A stretch of DNA of 39,468 nucleotides from contig JAIPMN010007327.1 of NCBI GenBank assembly GCA_020650975.1, forward strand, positions 1-39,468, in the 5' to 3' direction. The DNA comes from Apostichopus californicus. Taxonomy: Eukaryota > Echinodermata > Holothuroidea > Aspidochirotida > Stichopodidae. The position numbers and the translations under genes are program-made. The notes under the pieces are model-generated. The model saw only the letters and a list, made by a program, of their open reading frames with translations, had not been told where the DNA came from and made no database searches. This document shows positions 10,601 to 20,083 of this stretch, in pieces; within the stretch, counting starts at the first letter, position 1, and every line of letters starts with the position of its first letter.

Positions 10601-12902
10601 ACCTTGGTGTCTTAATCGACAACCGTTTGTCCTTTAACAAGCATGCCATTGATGTTATTAAAAGGGCCAATGCCAGGCTCCATTTTCTGTATCGCCAAGC
10701 CAGTTGCCTGAATCAACGGTGCAGAAGACTGCTTTGCATGGCCCTTATTTAATGTCTTTTTGACTACTTTTCTTCTTCTTGGTTCACAGGCCTCAGTAAT
10801 ACTCTTAAAAAGAAGCTTCAGATTACTCAAAATAAAGGGGTTCGCTTCATACTTATGCAAGGCCCGAGATTCCATGTTGGGCAGGAGGAAATTTCTGGTC
10901 TTGGATTGTTATCCGTAGAGAGTAGAGCTAAATTCATTAGGTTAAACCACACACACAAAATCTTTAACAACTGTAGTTCTCCTTACCTCACCACCAATTT
11001 CACCAAAACCTCTGCCATTCATAACCAAGGGACTCGTTCAAGACATCACAATTTCTATGTTATTGATTCTAAGGGTGGTGTTAGCTCTACTTTCTACTTC
11101 ACGGCAACTCAGGATTGGAATGCTCTTCCAAACAATATCAAATCCATTCTTCTCATCTTTTTAGAGCTGAGTTAAGGAAGCATCTCACGTAATTTTGGGG
11201 GTGGGGGGAGAGGGAGGCACTTTTCTGTTTTTTGTGCAATATCTTCGTTTTTTGTGTCTTATTTATTGGTTCCCTAGTTTTTTCATTCATTGTGCAATTT
11301 TTCGTCTGAAGAGCCCCATTGGAAATGGGCCGACGTTCAGTCAGCCTAATGGGTTTAGCTCCTGTTACTCTTTTTGTTCTTTTCTATTCCGTCCTTTTTG
11401 TCCATTTTGTCTTTGTAATAGTTTTGTATTTTGAACAATCTGAGTGCGAATAAAATCAAATCAAAATCAAATACAGCTCGCATAGCACTGTCCATTTCAG
11501 AGCAATCACAACAACCGATGTCAATATCTGGTGATCGTGACAAATCGTGACAATTGATCCAAGTCAACCTCCTTAATTTTGAATGAAATGTTAATTGAAC
11601 ATTGCGTCTGCTGGGAACATTTAATAGAAGTTAAACATCTAGGGATATTTGCATATTGGGAAACATTACTTTTCTCCTTATGCAATTTACTAATAGTTTT
11701 TAGATCATGAAAACGAGTCTGAATTGTAGAAATGTTCCTTATTTTTGAATGGAATTGAATACCTCCTCTACACCCTCTGGCTGGGGCACGAATTCCAAGA
11801 ACCCCAATATAAGAATAAAGCCATTGTGGGAGTTTGCTGTTTCTTGTGTACTCTCTTAAATGCAGCAATTCTCCTTTGTGTATTTCAAAGTGGGCATGAT
11901 GGCTGCTGATTAACACAATGAGATCTTAACTCAGTCATAATGGCAAGCAGGATTAAAGCTGCTAGAAATGTTAAAGCCATTGAAGAGTCAGCTCCAACAA
12001 TGAAATGATGTGTAATAGATGAAGTTGAACTAGGTTGGGTGTTAGGATAGTAGGATAAGATAAACCTACACCCTGCTCTTCAAATGATGAAATATCTAAC
12101 AAAGTTATCCCAAAAATATGATGAACAGATAGACATGTGAGAACGTCAATATCCACAAAAATGATCATAGTGATACAAAATGTCAGAATATAAGGAGTTA
12201 TGAGCCTTACCACAGCTAAAAAACAGAGAAAGCGAAGAAAAAGTCAGAGCTGTGAAAAAAATGCTGCTGCCACAGGGCGCATACATCTTATCATTTAAGG
12301 TCAAAGGTTACCTGAAGTTGTACTTGTAAGTGCATGGAGGCTGTCAGTTAAGGTCAAAGGTTACCTGAAGTTGTACTTGTAAGTGCATGGAGGCTGTCAG
12401 TTAAGGTCAAAGGTTTATCAATAAAGGTTTGAATGAAGTCATTGGGTGATCATAACTAAACATGATACAACAAATACAAAACAAATGGCATGGAAATGGA
12501 AGCATCATTTAAATGCTTAAAACAATAGAGTTGTGTTTCATGTAAGGTACTGGCAGTTTATGAGGTGAATGTTGTTGAGAGTAACAAGGATTTGCAATAT
12601 CATCAAAAGAAAAGTCTCAACCTTCTGGAAGAAAGCTTGCTCCTGTTGTTTTCGTTGGTCAAATTAACCAGTGCCATTGGTTGCATTCGTCTGTAAAATG
12701 ATCCTACTCATTTTTTTCTTATTCATGGTAACAGATCACTCCAGGACTTCCAAAGACTCGTTCTGGTAAAATTATGAGAAGGATACTAAGGAAGATTTGT
12801 GCTGGAGAGAAAGAAAGCCTCGGAGATACTTCTACCTTAGCGGATCCTTCCATCGTGGAAACACTGATTGAAAAACACGAACAACTGACTAGTAAACAGT
12901 AA
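1570..12902 (+). CDS. ACSS1: Acetyl-CoA synthetase, C-terminal part (six exons)
   Basis: AMP-forming acetate-CoA ligase of the ANL superfamily, which makes acetyl-CoA from acetate, ATP and CoA through acetyl-AMP. Six exons join in phase to give about 238 C-terminal residues of a family usually 650-700 residues long. The remainder lies left of the window. Motifs in order: the end of TETG (A5) and MRPFFGI in exon 1570-1679; [13 protein letters not shown] in 3903-4029; YYSTGD (A7), GRMDD hinge and [10 protein letters not shown] in 4612-4739; [12 protein letters not shown] across 5450-5513 and the next exon; [16 protein letters not shown] (A10, catalytic lysine, a known site of acetylation control) in 12735-12902. 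GHRLGTAE and VSGALCI fit the mitochondrial ACSS1 type better than cytosolic ACSS2. The paralogue call is inference, because the N-terminus and any targeting peptide are not visible. YYSTGD has Ser where Phe is common. Confidence 0.93.
1704..2441. repeat. 42-bp minisatellite, about 18 units
   Basis: Starts about 25 bp after the exon a donor. Each unit resembles tccagtctccagaatg + tttgtgtggtatctattg + tagccata. I count 18 occurrences of the cagtct core or close variants between 1731 and 2441, spaced mostly 40-42 bp. Units differ by point changes and small indels. Because the unit is close to a multiple of three, long open frames rich in VWYLL- or [10 protein letters not shown] words appear on both strands. 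These are repeat artefacts, not genes. Confidence 0.93.
2442..3902 (+). other. Intron sequence, no gene
   Basis: Intron between exons a and b. It carries a C-rich run at 2807-2824 and an A-rich run near 3775-3784, and ends with a good acceptor (ttttctccatag). An open frame of 155 codons on the minus strand (2803-3270) has no recognisable domain and includes the translated C-run, so I do not call it a gene. Confidence 0.6.
3903..4029 (+). CDS. ACSS1: ACSS exon b
   Basis: Acceptor ctccatag, donor ccag|gtgagg. Encodes [17 protein letters not shown] followed by [16 protein letters not shown] and YLKDFPG, the conserved segment leading to the A7 motif. It ends with one base of a Gly codon that the next exon completes. 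Confidence 0.95.
4030..4611 (+). other. Intron, nothing recognised
   Basis: A 582-bp AT-rich intron with GT-AG ends and no repeat or gene that I can identify. Confidence 0.6.
4612..4739 (+). CDS. ACSS1: ACSS exon c (A7/A8 motifs)
   Basis: Acceptor catatcttag, donor gcaatg|gtaagag. Encodes [16 protein letters not shown], then [17 protein letters not shown] and GTAEVEDAM. The Asp of TGD binds the ATP ribose in the family, and the Asp in GRMDD is at the hinge where the C-terminal domain rotates between the two half-reactions. It ends on a codon boundary. Confidence 0.95.
4740..5449 (+). other. Intron with small repeats
   Basis: Holds copy 1 of a ~115-bp intronic repeat (5059-5170, partner at 7190-7310). 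It also holds several degenerate ~35-bp units at about 5150-5276, built on tagctttnnaaagctaa and tatgtcatactgtg. No gene seen. Confidence 0.6.
5059..5170. repeat. Intronic repeat, copy 1
   Basis: Shares the order tatctctt(t)…agcacata…attg…ctgcttag(c)…tttaata…cttgcattatagct…gttatgt…gtttagctttt with 7190-7310, at moderate identity and in the same orientation. This is a pair of dispersed, non-coding repeats in two introns of one gene. Confidence 0.7.
5450..5513 (+). CDS. ACSS1: ACSS exon d
   Basis: A 64-bp exon. The acceptor is tgtaaccag and the donor is gaag|gtaaagg. Encodes [20 protein letters not shown], then E and the first base of Gly. This is the C-terminal-domain segment that follows the hinge helix. 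Confidence 0.95.
5514..7411 (+). other. Intron, no gene
   Basis: A 1.9 kb AT-rich intron. Apart from the dispersed repeat at 7190-7310 I see nothing coding. Open frames of 72-76 codons on the minus strand (6672-6902, 6939-7157) show no family signature. Confidence 0.6.
7190..7310. repeat. Intronic repeat, copy 2
   Basis: Partner of 5059-5170 (same orientation, scattered substitutions, one extra block with cttctggctaag). Confidence 0.7.
7370..7634 (+). repeat. Tandem duplication of the ACSS exon e 5' part
   Basis: Two copies, offset by 144 bp, of a segment with the last ~42 intron bases (tgattttgtattgttttt, then gtaattattgcag) plus the first ~75 exon bases. The intron part is almost unchanged between the copies. 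The exon parts share GVYAY-ILKDGI and then diverge. Confidence 0.92.
7412..7488 (+). pseudogene. Decayed duplicate of ACSS exon e
   Basis: Has the same acceptor as the real exon (aattattgcag) and, in the ACSS frame, reads [15 protein letters not shown], then [10 protein letters not shown] and a TAG at 7486-7488. No good GT donor follows and the 3' part of the exon is missing. If spliced in, it would end the protein before the catalytic-lysine motif. No AATAAA lies just downstream to support a terminal exon, so decay is the simplest reading. A truncated isoform is possible. Confidence 0.8.
7556..7677 (+). CDS. ACSS1: ACSS exon e
   Basis: Acceptor aattattgcag, donor gtactg|gtaagtg. Encodes [18 protein letters not shown], then [18 protein letters not shown] and PEVVL. 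It closes in phase to the last exon. Its last 16 bases and its donor are the start of the 53-bp minisatellite, so the true donor is one of a row of near-identical donors. I take the first because it keeps the reading frame with ITPGLPKTR. Confidence 0.95.
7662..8022 (+). repeat. 53-bp minisatellite carrying splice donors, left part
   Basis: Seven units start at 7662, 7716, 7769, 7822, 7875, 7928 and 7981 (period 53, once 54). The unit is acctgaagttgtactg (exon end) + gtaagtgcatggaggctgtc + agttaaggtcaaaggtt. Most units repeat the exon-intron junction with an intact ctg|gtaagt donor. The unit at 7769 has ctgtttagt and the unit at 7822 is diverged upstream of its donor. The last unit breaks at TTAA (8019-8022), where the LINE insertion starts. 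Confidence 0.95.
8023..10105 (-). mobile_element. CR1/L2-like LINE (LINE-A), 3' part
   Basis: A non-LTR retrotransposon inserted antisense to ACSS. Its 3' end (left side) has a TAA microsatellite tail next to a GCGCATTATAAAT-type end, as in CR1/L2 elements. Inward from it lies an ORF2 relic (8166-10105). The insertion interrupts the 53-bp minisatellite, and TTAA occurs at both ends (8019-8022 and 12295-12298), a possible very short target duplication. Confidence 0.88.
8166..10105 (-). pseudogene. LINE-A ORF2 relic (RT plus C-terminal region)
   Basis: Read from 10105 down: a post-endonuclease linker ([29 protein letters not shown]); a frameshift near 9915; then the RT domain with [33 protein letters not shown] and [11 protein letters not shown] (motif A). 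After FGVP the sequence jumps directly to ADDTQIW in another frame, so motif B and the Tyr of YADD are deleted near 9018-9020. Next come [15 protein letters not shown] and [14 protein letters not shown], and a one-base deletion near 8712. The end reads [45 protein letters not shown] and [11 protein letters not shown], the usual CR1/L2 C-terminus. At least three lesions make it inactive. Confidence 0.92.
10106..11468 (+). mobile_element. Second LINE (LINE-B), 5'-truncated, plus strand
   Basis: Begins abruptly at RT motif A and ends in a tail of AATCAAA units (about 11449-11468), as expected for a 5'-truncated non-LTR insertion. Its 3' UTR has a small hairpin (gccccat…atgggc, near 11310-11328). 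It lies head to head with LINE-A, apparently inserted into it, because LINE-A-like 5' sequence resumes on the other side. The word aataca occurs at both borders but I cannot define a convincing target duplication. Confidence 0.85.
10108..11190 (+). pseudogene. LINE-B ORF2 C-terminal part
   Basis: Translated from motif [31 protein letters not shown] (motif B), [12 protein letters not shown] (motif C), [18 protein letters not shown] and [15 protein letters not shown]. The C-terminal region follows, with [15 protein letters not shown] and [11 protein letters not shown]. One in-frame TAA (10750-10752) stands where the frame otherwise continues. A frameshift near 11145 separates the main frame from the expected [10 protein letters not shown] ending at about 11190. 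This copy is younger and less damaged than LINE-A. It belongs to the CR1/Jockey group but is clearly a different family from LINE-A. Confidence 0.9.
11469..12294 (-). mobile_element. Probable LINE-A 5' part
   Basis: Lies between LINE-B and the right half of the split minisatellite, so by position it belongs to the insertion. On the minus strand a frame at 11521-11916 reads [17 protein letters not shown] and [16 protein letters not shown], which resembles the start of CR1/L2 ORF2 before the endonuclease. The endonuclease domain itself is absent between here and 10105. Either LINE-A was internally deleted or the insertion is composite. The first ~380 bp (11917-12294) would be its 5' UTR. Assignment rests on position plus a weak protein match. 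Confidence 0.5.
12295..12415 (+). repeat. 53-bp minisatellite, right part
   Basis: Two more units (starting at 12310 and 12363) of the exon-e/donor minisatellite, preceded by the broken unit end ttaaggtcaaaggtt. Both carry cttgtaagt instead of ctggtaagt, a subfamily difference from the left half. They mark the far border of the LINE insertion. Confidence 0.93.
12416..12734 (+). other. Intron end, nothing recognised
   Basis: AT-rich intron ending in a T-rich tract and the acceptor ggtaacag (12727-12734). Confidence 0.6.
12735..12902 (+). CDS. ACSS1: ACSS last exon with stop
   Basis: Acceptor atggtaacag. Encodes [18 protein letters not shown], then [20 protein letters not shown] and a short C-terminal tail ending LTSKQ, then TAA at 12900-12902. 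PKTRSGK holds the A10 lysine that orients the carboxylate and ATP in the adenylation step. In bacterial Acs and animal ACSS this lysine is acetylated and reactivated by sirtuins (family knowledge). Confidence 0.97.
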   Translation: MTPGLPKTRSGKIMRRILRKICAGEKESLGDTSTLADPSIVETLIEKHEQLTSKQ

Positions 12903-12937
12903 CGTAGTAACAGGACATGGTAAAGATAAAAGACTGA

Positions 12938-12943
12938 AATAAA
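12938..12943 (+). terminator. Candidate polyadenylation signal of ACSS
   Basis: AATAAA 36 bp after the stop codon. Further AATAAA words at 13211, 13970 and 14335 are alternatives in AT-rich DNA, so the real end of the mRNA is uncertain. Confidence 0.4.
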
Positions 12944-15900
12944 ATTAGATCGTTGAGTGTATTCATCAAGGTCAACATTAATGACACTCAGGTATAGATT
13001 GATGGATTAAAAAGATTTATTTTTGGAAAATAAGATAAAATCTTTGTTATGAAAATGATAAAGAAATATTGTTGATTATTGCCAGATCTGAAAAAGTATC
13101 TATTTTGAAGAAACGAAAGGACTCAAATGGTTTAAGGAATTCATGAAAGGAAAATATTTGTAAGTGATGATTTATTCTCTAACATCTTGGTAAATTAAAC
13201 ATATTGACATAATAAAGGATAATTAATGGTGATTGCCAGTTTGGTGATATTACCCGTTCTGAAATGTTGATGTCAATACGTCAATATTTTACCCAAATAT
13301 TCAAATAATTAGTCGGTCATTTGAGCTTTCAATAAGCATCGCTTCTGCCGTCATCGTAATTGCATCGTCTAATTTAGCTCTTCTAAATGTCCGGCAAGTG
13401 TCTCACATTTAAAAGTTCAAACTGCCTTGTTTCATCAAGTTTAAACTTGCTTCATATGTGGGGATTACACTGTTGAAAAGTTATGGTTTAAATAGTGTTT
13501 TGTGGTATCAGTCATTTAGAAATTTTTCTTAACAGGATGACAAAAAAAGTTATGGTTGATCGTTAAATTCTGATCATGGTATCCATGTATCTGTAAACTG
13601 ACTAATAATTTTTTTATTTAACTTGAACGTTATAACAATTTACGGTTGTCAGATCGTAATGTCCCATTCAGATGAAATTATATAGATGTAATTTGGAAAT
13701 TTCTTTGTATTATCATCCTGCCATGTTATATATTTTTCCCCAAAATAGTTTAAATGTTAATTTCTTTTTCTGTGCAGAATTTGCATGTGAAGTCCTATGG
13801 TGCCTAATTTGGGGTTAAACGGGTGCTTATTTTGTTAAGATATGTTTACTTTAATTACCCTTTCAACAAACAATTATAAACATTACACAATTAATAGTCT
13901 CAATTTCATGTCAACTTCTGCTTCATTAGACTCTGTCCATGTCCCTAAATATTAGTACTAATTTAGTTTAATAAAAGTACGTTTGCCTATTACATTGCAT
14001 TATGCATTAGGCCTTTACTGCAGAGGCTTATATTTATAAGGGCTTGATGTGTAAGTTACAATGACTATTTGTTGATATTAACCCATATTATAAACTGTAG
14101 GATGATGGTGCAGTTATAAGAACTACAGTTTTAAGGATGACAATCTATTTAAAGCTATTAAACAGTAATGTTTGGTAATCCTTCATTTTTACTTTGTTTT
14201 TACATTAAATTCATGAAGAGATCTGCATTTTAAGAATCTTCTCGATTAATATGCTCAAAAACAAAAGTTGTGTTGCATGTAGCATTGTACTGTGTGTACA
14301 TATAAGATAAGCATTAGTAAACGTAAAGAATGGTAATAAAAATGTACACTAAATGGGTACAATTGTCAAGTAACCTCATAGGTTAACCACTACACGTGGA
14401 AGGCTTTGGAAAGCCAAGTAGGCCATTTATAATCCATCCAATCAAAACATTTGATACCACTAACTTGAATAATTAATAGCATAAGTCTATTTTATATTTT
14501 ATCTGTTGTAACAGTTGTCAATAGCTTGCAATAGCTTGTGGGATAACACTTTGTAAGCAATGTGCCCTCCCAATAAAAAAAATGGACATATATTAGATTA
14601 AAATGTATACCTTATTTTCTTTTATTCTTTTATTTTCCTTTTGTTGTTGTTGTGTTTTATGAATGTTTTAATTATTTCATTTTCATAACAACATAGAGTG
14701 ATATAAAACTTTAATAAGATGTTAATGTATCCTATGATTCCATAAGTAATTTGTGAATATGTGTGGATTGGTGTTATTTGGTTTAAAATACTAATTTATG
14801 ATCATTGATTGGAAGATTTGCAGAACAAAACAGTTAAAGTGGAACTAGTTGTTAGTAATTATAAGCTGGAGTGGGATGTAACGTATTAATGGATCATAAA
14901 TGACCACATGTTGTACGTGTTGTACTCAGGTATATAAATTTCACCACACCAAGTATGTTATTAATATATATATCACAGGTATAGAGGAATGAAGACGAAA
15001 AATACATCTTTTACATCAAGCTTATTGTTTTATGCAGCATTTCATCTAAGCCAGATTTTAAACTAACGAATGAGGGAACTGTCTACAAATTGTATGTCGG
15101 CTTAGATTATCGGAAATTTGTCTGCCCTCGTTTTCCGTGTAACATAATGAAATCAAAATGTTGTCATGTGTTTTTGTCAAGAAATATTTTGATAATTGTG
15201 GTTTTAATGTAGCTTATCAGAAAGAGAGAAGAAGGCAGTTGCACAATGTCTAGCTGTGATACAATGTGCATTATTTTCTTATGAATGATTGCAATTTGGT
15301 AGCAATCTCATCTTTCCTTTTTACAAATGGAGAATTTTGAGTATTATCTTCCTCAATTGCACTCTTCACCATTTATTGCGTTGCATTTAACTCTTCCTGC
15401 TTTCATGCCAAACATGTAGAGTATATTATTTCTCAATTCCAATTATGTGTCATAATTTGTTTGTGTTATTGATACCTATTAATCATTTACACCTGTATTA
15501 CGTTTGAAATATATCCAATCCAGAAAACGATGTCAATTGTATATTTGTGTAAAAGTTATTATCTCATCGCTCTTATAAGGAGGATGAGGTATTGTAGGGC
15601 CCTTACCAGTTGGCCATATATACATATGTCGGTGGCAACAGTTGCCATGGTAATGGTTAATTTTCCCGAGTAGCTTCTCTAGGGGGTTCACCCATGGTGG
15701 GATACCCCAGGGCGGCCGAAATTCCATGACTGAGGGAGAGGTCAAACGTGTCTGGGCGTGTGTGCGTGTGTGTAATCTGTTAGATGTAACTGACGATATA
15801 TCTTTATTGATACGTTAATTGACTACATACATTGGCAATTTCTTCACACTTTTCATGGGGGCAATTACGTACCGGTATACTTGTAGGGTTTCAGCATAAT

Positions 15901-15990
15901 GGAATATGTACTGCCTCACTTTTGCCGGTTTAAAACTATCAAAACATTACTAGTCACGTTGTCATTATAAGCTGTGGGGTATACTTTAAT
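12944..15990. other. ACSS 3' flank, no gene
   Basis: About 3 kb of AT-rich sequence, possibly 3' UTR at first. It includes a GC-richer patch at about 15590-15750 (ggggttcacccatggtggg, a short GT run near 15760). No open frame with a recognisable product. Confidence 0.6.
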
Positions 15991-16116
15991 TTGTTATCTT
16001 TGGCTCCTCAATTGATCATTTTTGTCATTCTTGTTGGTATTCCTTCGTTTTCTACTATTCTACAATGCTTGCTTTGTTTGCTTTGCTTTTTCCTTAAAGG
16101 TGAATATAAACAGTTA
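15991..16116. repeat. Dispersed repeat, copy 1
   Basis: Aligns, with scattered changes, to 22891-23023: ttgttatcttt…ctcc…tcattctt…attcctt…gttttcta…acaatgcttgctttg…ttttcctta…gtgaa…tacagttaa. It directly abuts the end of the transposase relic, so it may be the 3' non-coding end of that element. Confidence 0.7.
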
Positions 16117-18346
16117 ATGATAGCTAAATGTGCATCTTTTACATGACAAGCCCAACACTTTGAAATTGTTCATTGCATTTAGGTACACTGAACTACATGA
16201 GTACCGAGTTGTCTGAAATTCACAATTAGGTTCACACCTCAAAAAAATATTTAGAGAGTGTCCATTTTCCATATAGCACACAGTGAAGAAGTTGCGTTTA
16301 GTTACATACAAATACTCCTTTGAATGATACAGCGAATTGTTTAGAAGTAGAAACTTAAACAAAGGTTTGGTATATATCCTAAGCAATCAACTACACATTT
16401 CATGTCTTCCCTGGTCGGATCAAAACTTTTGATGTCACAATCTGGAACAGTGACTTCGAAAAGTATGAGTGTCACTTGAACTAACATTACTTGACATTAA
16501 GCTTTGTGTAATATCGTTTTACTTCAAAGCTGTCTTTACTAGCTCTGGCCTTTTTAATTTGAAGTTCTGGCTTTCTAGACCCAGGAACCATCTTCAATTG
16601 AGTGCCATTAGTGCTCTCAAATGCAAAACATGAGTAAAACCAAATAGGCCTAAGGTTGTTTACACAAAAGTGTTAGGTGGAGGAGTTGATGAACCACAGC
16701 AGTCATATGGTGTTTTTGCTATAAATTGTTCCAAACAAACAACAAATGTGATTTAGCAATTTCTTCGAATGCACTATCATTTCTTTAGAAATAGAGTTAC
16801 TATTAACCATTAAATTACCTTGACCAATAAAGCATTATGGTAAAAAAAACACTGTGTTGACCATCAAATCATACAATACTGGAATAGAGTAATAAAGTAA
16901 CCAAGATCTGCACTCTGTCTTTCCAGTATTTAACATGCTCTTTAATGCTGCGGGGTACTCCGGAAATGAATTGTGGTGGTTTGATAGGAAACAAACGTAT
17001 ATCTAAAGTGTGTAACATCTAATGCAAAGAAACAATTCTTTAGAATATAAGATTTAGCATCCTTCTAACAGAATCTAGAAGTACAGAATGCATGAAGTTT
17101 ATTACAGTCCCGTGTACCAGGTCACAACCAGTATGTGACAAATAATTTGTCCTTTGTTACCATTGACTTTCTTATTTTGAAGATATGCATGCTTTGCATC
17201 CTTCAACATGTCATCATGCAACTTTTTGGCCCCATGGCCCCTTAGGATATTGAATATTAAATTGATGAGATCATGTGTGGCATCTTGCAGTTTTTACAGA
17301 TTTCCATTTTTGGGTACAGTAGCAATAACCAAATGCCTTATTAAACTGTACCGTGCTCAGCATCATACTCCTGGCTGGTAGATCACATGTACCACATAAT
17401 ATCTTTACCCTAACTTTAATTGGTGAATGGTGACCGTGAACATTAACATTTAGGCTACACCTTCTTTCAGCTGCTGCATTGAATGATGAAATGGTTTTGA
17501 AAAAGAAGTCATAGCTGGTTTCTCACCAAACCATAAACCTCCATAAATAAACTTGTTTTTCTTGAACTTCAGCTTGTATGGAAGTTTTTTCACAACAAAG
17601 TAACTGGGCCATAAACTTAACTTTAAGATTTCAAAAGTGGCACCCTATCAACATACCAAATAACAGATATGCTATTTCGTTAATACAAAAACTTCCCTAG
17701 TTGACAGTGTTTCTTGTATTCGTCTCCATCGTATATTTCATCAATATGTGCTTGTTCTTTTTCCTGTTGAATTGCTGATGAATATTTTCATAGAAGCCAT
17801 CCCTTTTCATGAAGCTTGCCGGCTGCTGAACAATAGGTATCTCAATGAAGTAAGACACATTTCCTTGCATGCAAGTGGTTTATGGCTTATCTTGTATTTA
17901 ATACTTGAAGATATTTTCTCAGCAATGAGATTCATGCAATGCTTAATAAAATATGTTTGAAACTTGACAGGAGTCCTAATGTTGCTGAAAAACTTTTGAA
18001 AAAAGTGAACACTTGTTTTGTTTAAGATTAGAGTGGGACAGTGCATTGAAACCAAGACGAGCAAATCTACAAGGGCCGCACCAGTGATGTTTTGCCGGGT
18101 GATAAACAGCATCAGCACATGCTTTCAGCCACAGTAATTATGGCTTCTTTTGGAAATAGTTTCATCTTCGCTACCTTTCATCATCGATCCATTCTCTCCA
18201 TTACTGCAACCAGAAGCATCGCTGACAATTTCTTCCAAAGACTCACTAAAGTCTACAGGACCTAGCTCTTCATGGAGACAATCAAACCACTTTTCTGGAT
18301 AATTCTCTGTTGAGCCATCATTGTTGATATCTTCATTGTATAACAA
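16114..18346 (-). pseudogene. CACTA (EnSpm)-like tnp2-type transposase relic
   Basis: Conserved pieces of an invertebrate tnp2-like transposase appear in order on the minus strand, in shifting frames with many stops. An acidic N-terminal region (18125-18346) comes first. Then ITRQNITGAALVDLLVLV, LHCPT-like MHCPTLILNK and FFSNIRTPVKF (17807-18118); EIYDGDEYKKHC (~17710); IWYVDRVPLLKS, then SLWPSYFVVKKLPYKLKF and IYGGLWFGEKPAMTSF (~17470-17680); VKILCGTCDLPARSMM and FNKAFGYCYC (~17310-17420); PKGPWG, GTVINFMHSVLLDSVRRML (~17050-17240); FPIKPPQFISGVPRS and HVKYWKDR (~16900-16990); HQLLHL (~16690). The last is a 90-codon frame with HSKEYLYVTKRNFFTVCY (16114-16386). The protein order is right over 2.2 kb, but no long frame survives. 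The assignment is from remembered family wording. Terminal inverted repeats were not found. Confidence 0.8.
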
Positions 18347-20083
18347 CCCCCCCCCCCCCTTGAAAACACATTAAAAATATTAAACAATAAGAAACCTGTC
18401 TATAGAATATAATAATTAAAAACTTCACGCTCTTCTACTACTGCTAACGAAGTGACAGAATTAAGGGTCCCATTATTCTCCTTACGGTACTTTCCTTTAC
18501 AAGGTTTTTGTCAACGGAAAATACTGGGTTTTTTGAGGAGCAGAATGGCTTACCGAACTTACTATAGCGCATTGAAATGATTTAGGACGATGAAGGAGGA
18601 TACAATTTGGCTGGAATTTTGCTTCGAGACTGTAGATTCTTAGGATAGCTTAGGTTTGGAAGAGGATTGATGATGAAGTACAAGTGGCGGTGATAATTAC
18701 GGTTGTAGTTATCGACCTTCGTGAAAGAGGTAAAATCGAGCTGTCGTATGAGATGATCTGGTCTTGCTAAGTTTCATACTTTATGGAGTATCATTTTCAG
18801 AAAGATCCAGATGTTTTACCAAGTGATGTATTCTCATTAACCTGTTGTGTTCTTTTAATACAATCTCGTCCAGAGCGAGAATATTGATATGCCTTTGTGT
18901 ATATAGTAATTATCCATAATTCTTAATAAATTGGTATCAAATATTATACATATAAAGATGAAGTTGGTGCCTACGACCTTTACGTTGGTGGGTATCGTGT
19001 ATGGTTTTATAATCATATAATTCATATCATCATTCAGTATATGTTTGACAATCCGTTTTAATAGTTTAAATGATGGAAGAAAGGAAGAAAATGGCTACTA
19101 AGCAATTACCTGGATCTATTGACCAAGACTTATGGGCAGAGTGGTTATGAATTTTTGTAACCGCTTTTCTAGTTCAGTATATGTTTGTGAACTGTATCGC
19201 CAACGTTAGTAACAATGGACGTAAATCCGCGAAATGAGAAGCAAGTATGGGAGTGGTGGGCAGTTTTCGTTAACAGTTGGTACATTCCGCAGTAAAGTGC
19301 GCCTAAAACTCCAGGTTTCAAATTACAAACAGATTGGACACAAATGCTCTTGAAACACAGTTTATTTTGGTCACCACATCATTACATTAAGCTTGGGTAG
19401 ATCGGAAATTGTATTTGTTGTTAGGCAGTCGCATGGTATTGGGGCGGGGATACTCTAGTTAGGATTCTTAGCCTTGGGTACTGTAATTGGTTAGTTAAAA
19501 TGGCTTTCAGGAGAATTTCATCCGCACGACTGTATATATCACCAAAATAAGGGGGAGAGAAGTTTTTAGCAGTCCAAAAGTCTATTCACCAATAAAAGAA
19601 GTATATTTCACCTAATTAAATAACTAGCAGTTGAAATAAAAGACACTTCTCTGTCCTTGTGTTTTTCTATTAAAAATAAAAAAAACTCCTCTCCTAATAA
19701 CATTCAAATGCAACAACAACACTTAAATAGGTACCCCTAGATTGTCATAACAGTATCATAGCCCTCAGACTCGCCATTCCTCCCCTTTATCTGTGAAGTG
19801 GTCCCTTAAAAATGTATGAAGAAATCAGTTTCAACCTTGGAATGCACACTACGGAGAGCATCCTGTAAAGCTTAACAGCAACTGATAGCAATTATTGGAA
19901 ATAGTTTTTGTTTCCTCGTTGAAAGCAATGGAACCTATGACGTAAGGTGGGCATATTTGTGTGTGACACTTTAGTTTGTATGCATAATAACTAAACAAGG
20001 GAATGATTGATCAATAACATACTTGGTGGATACTTTACGAAACTGCCCAAACACCAAATGAGTTGGGAAATAATTAACCATGG
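18347..20083. other. No gene seen
   Basis: Starts with a C13 run (18347-18359) at the N-terminal border of the transposase relic. The rest is AT-rich sequence with no recognisable coding or repeat content, apart from the word ttcagtatatgtttg occurring twice (about 19033 and 19172). Confidence 0.55.

Noticed and set aside
10314-10875. Minus-strand frames of 118 and 87 codons
   Set aside because: Antisense shadows of the LINE-B reverse transcriptase frame.
1570-12902. Assignment as cytosolic ACSS2
   Set aside because: GHRLGTAE and VSGALCI match the ACSS1/bacterial type rather than ACSS2. Still only an inference because the N-terminal part is outside the window.
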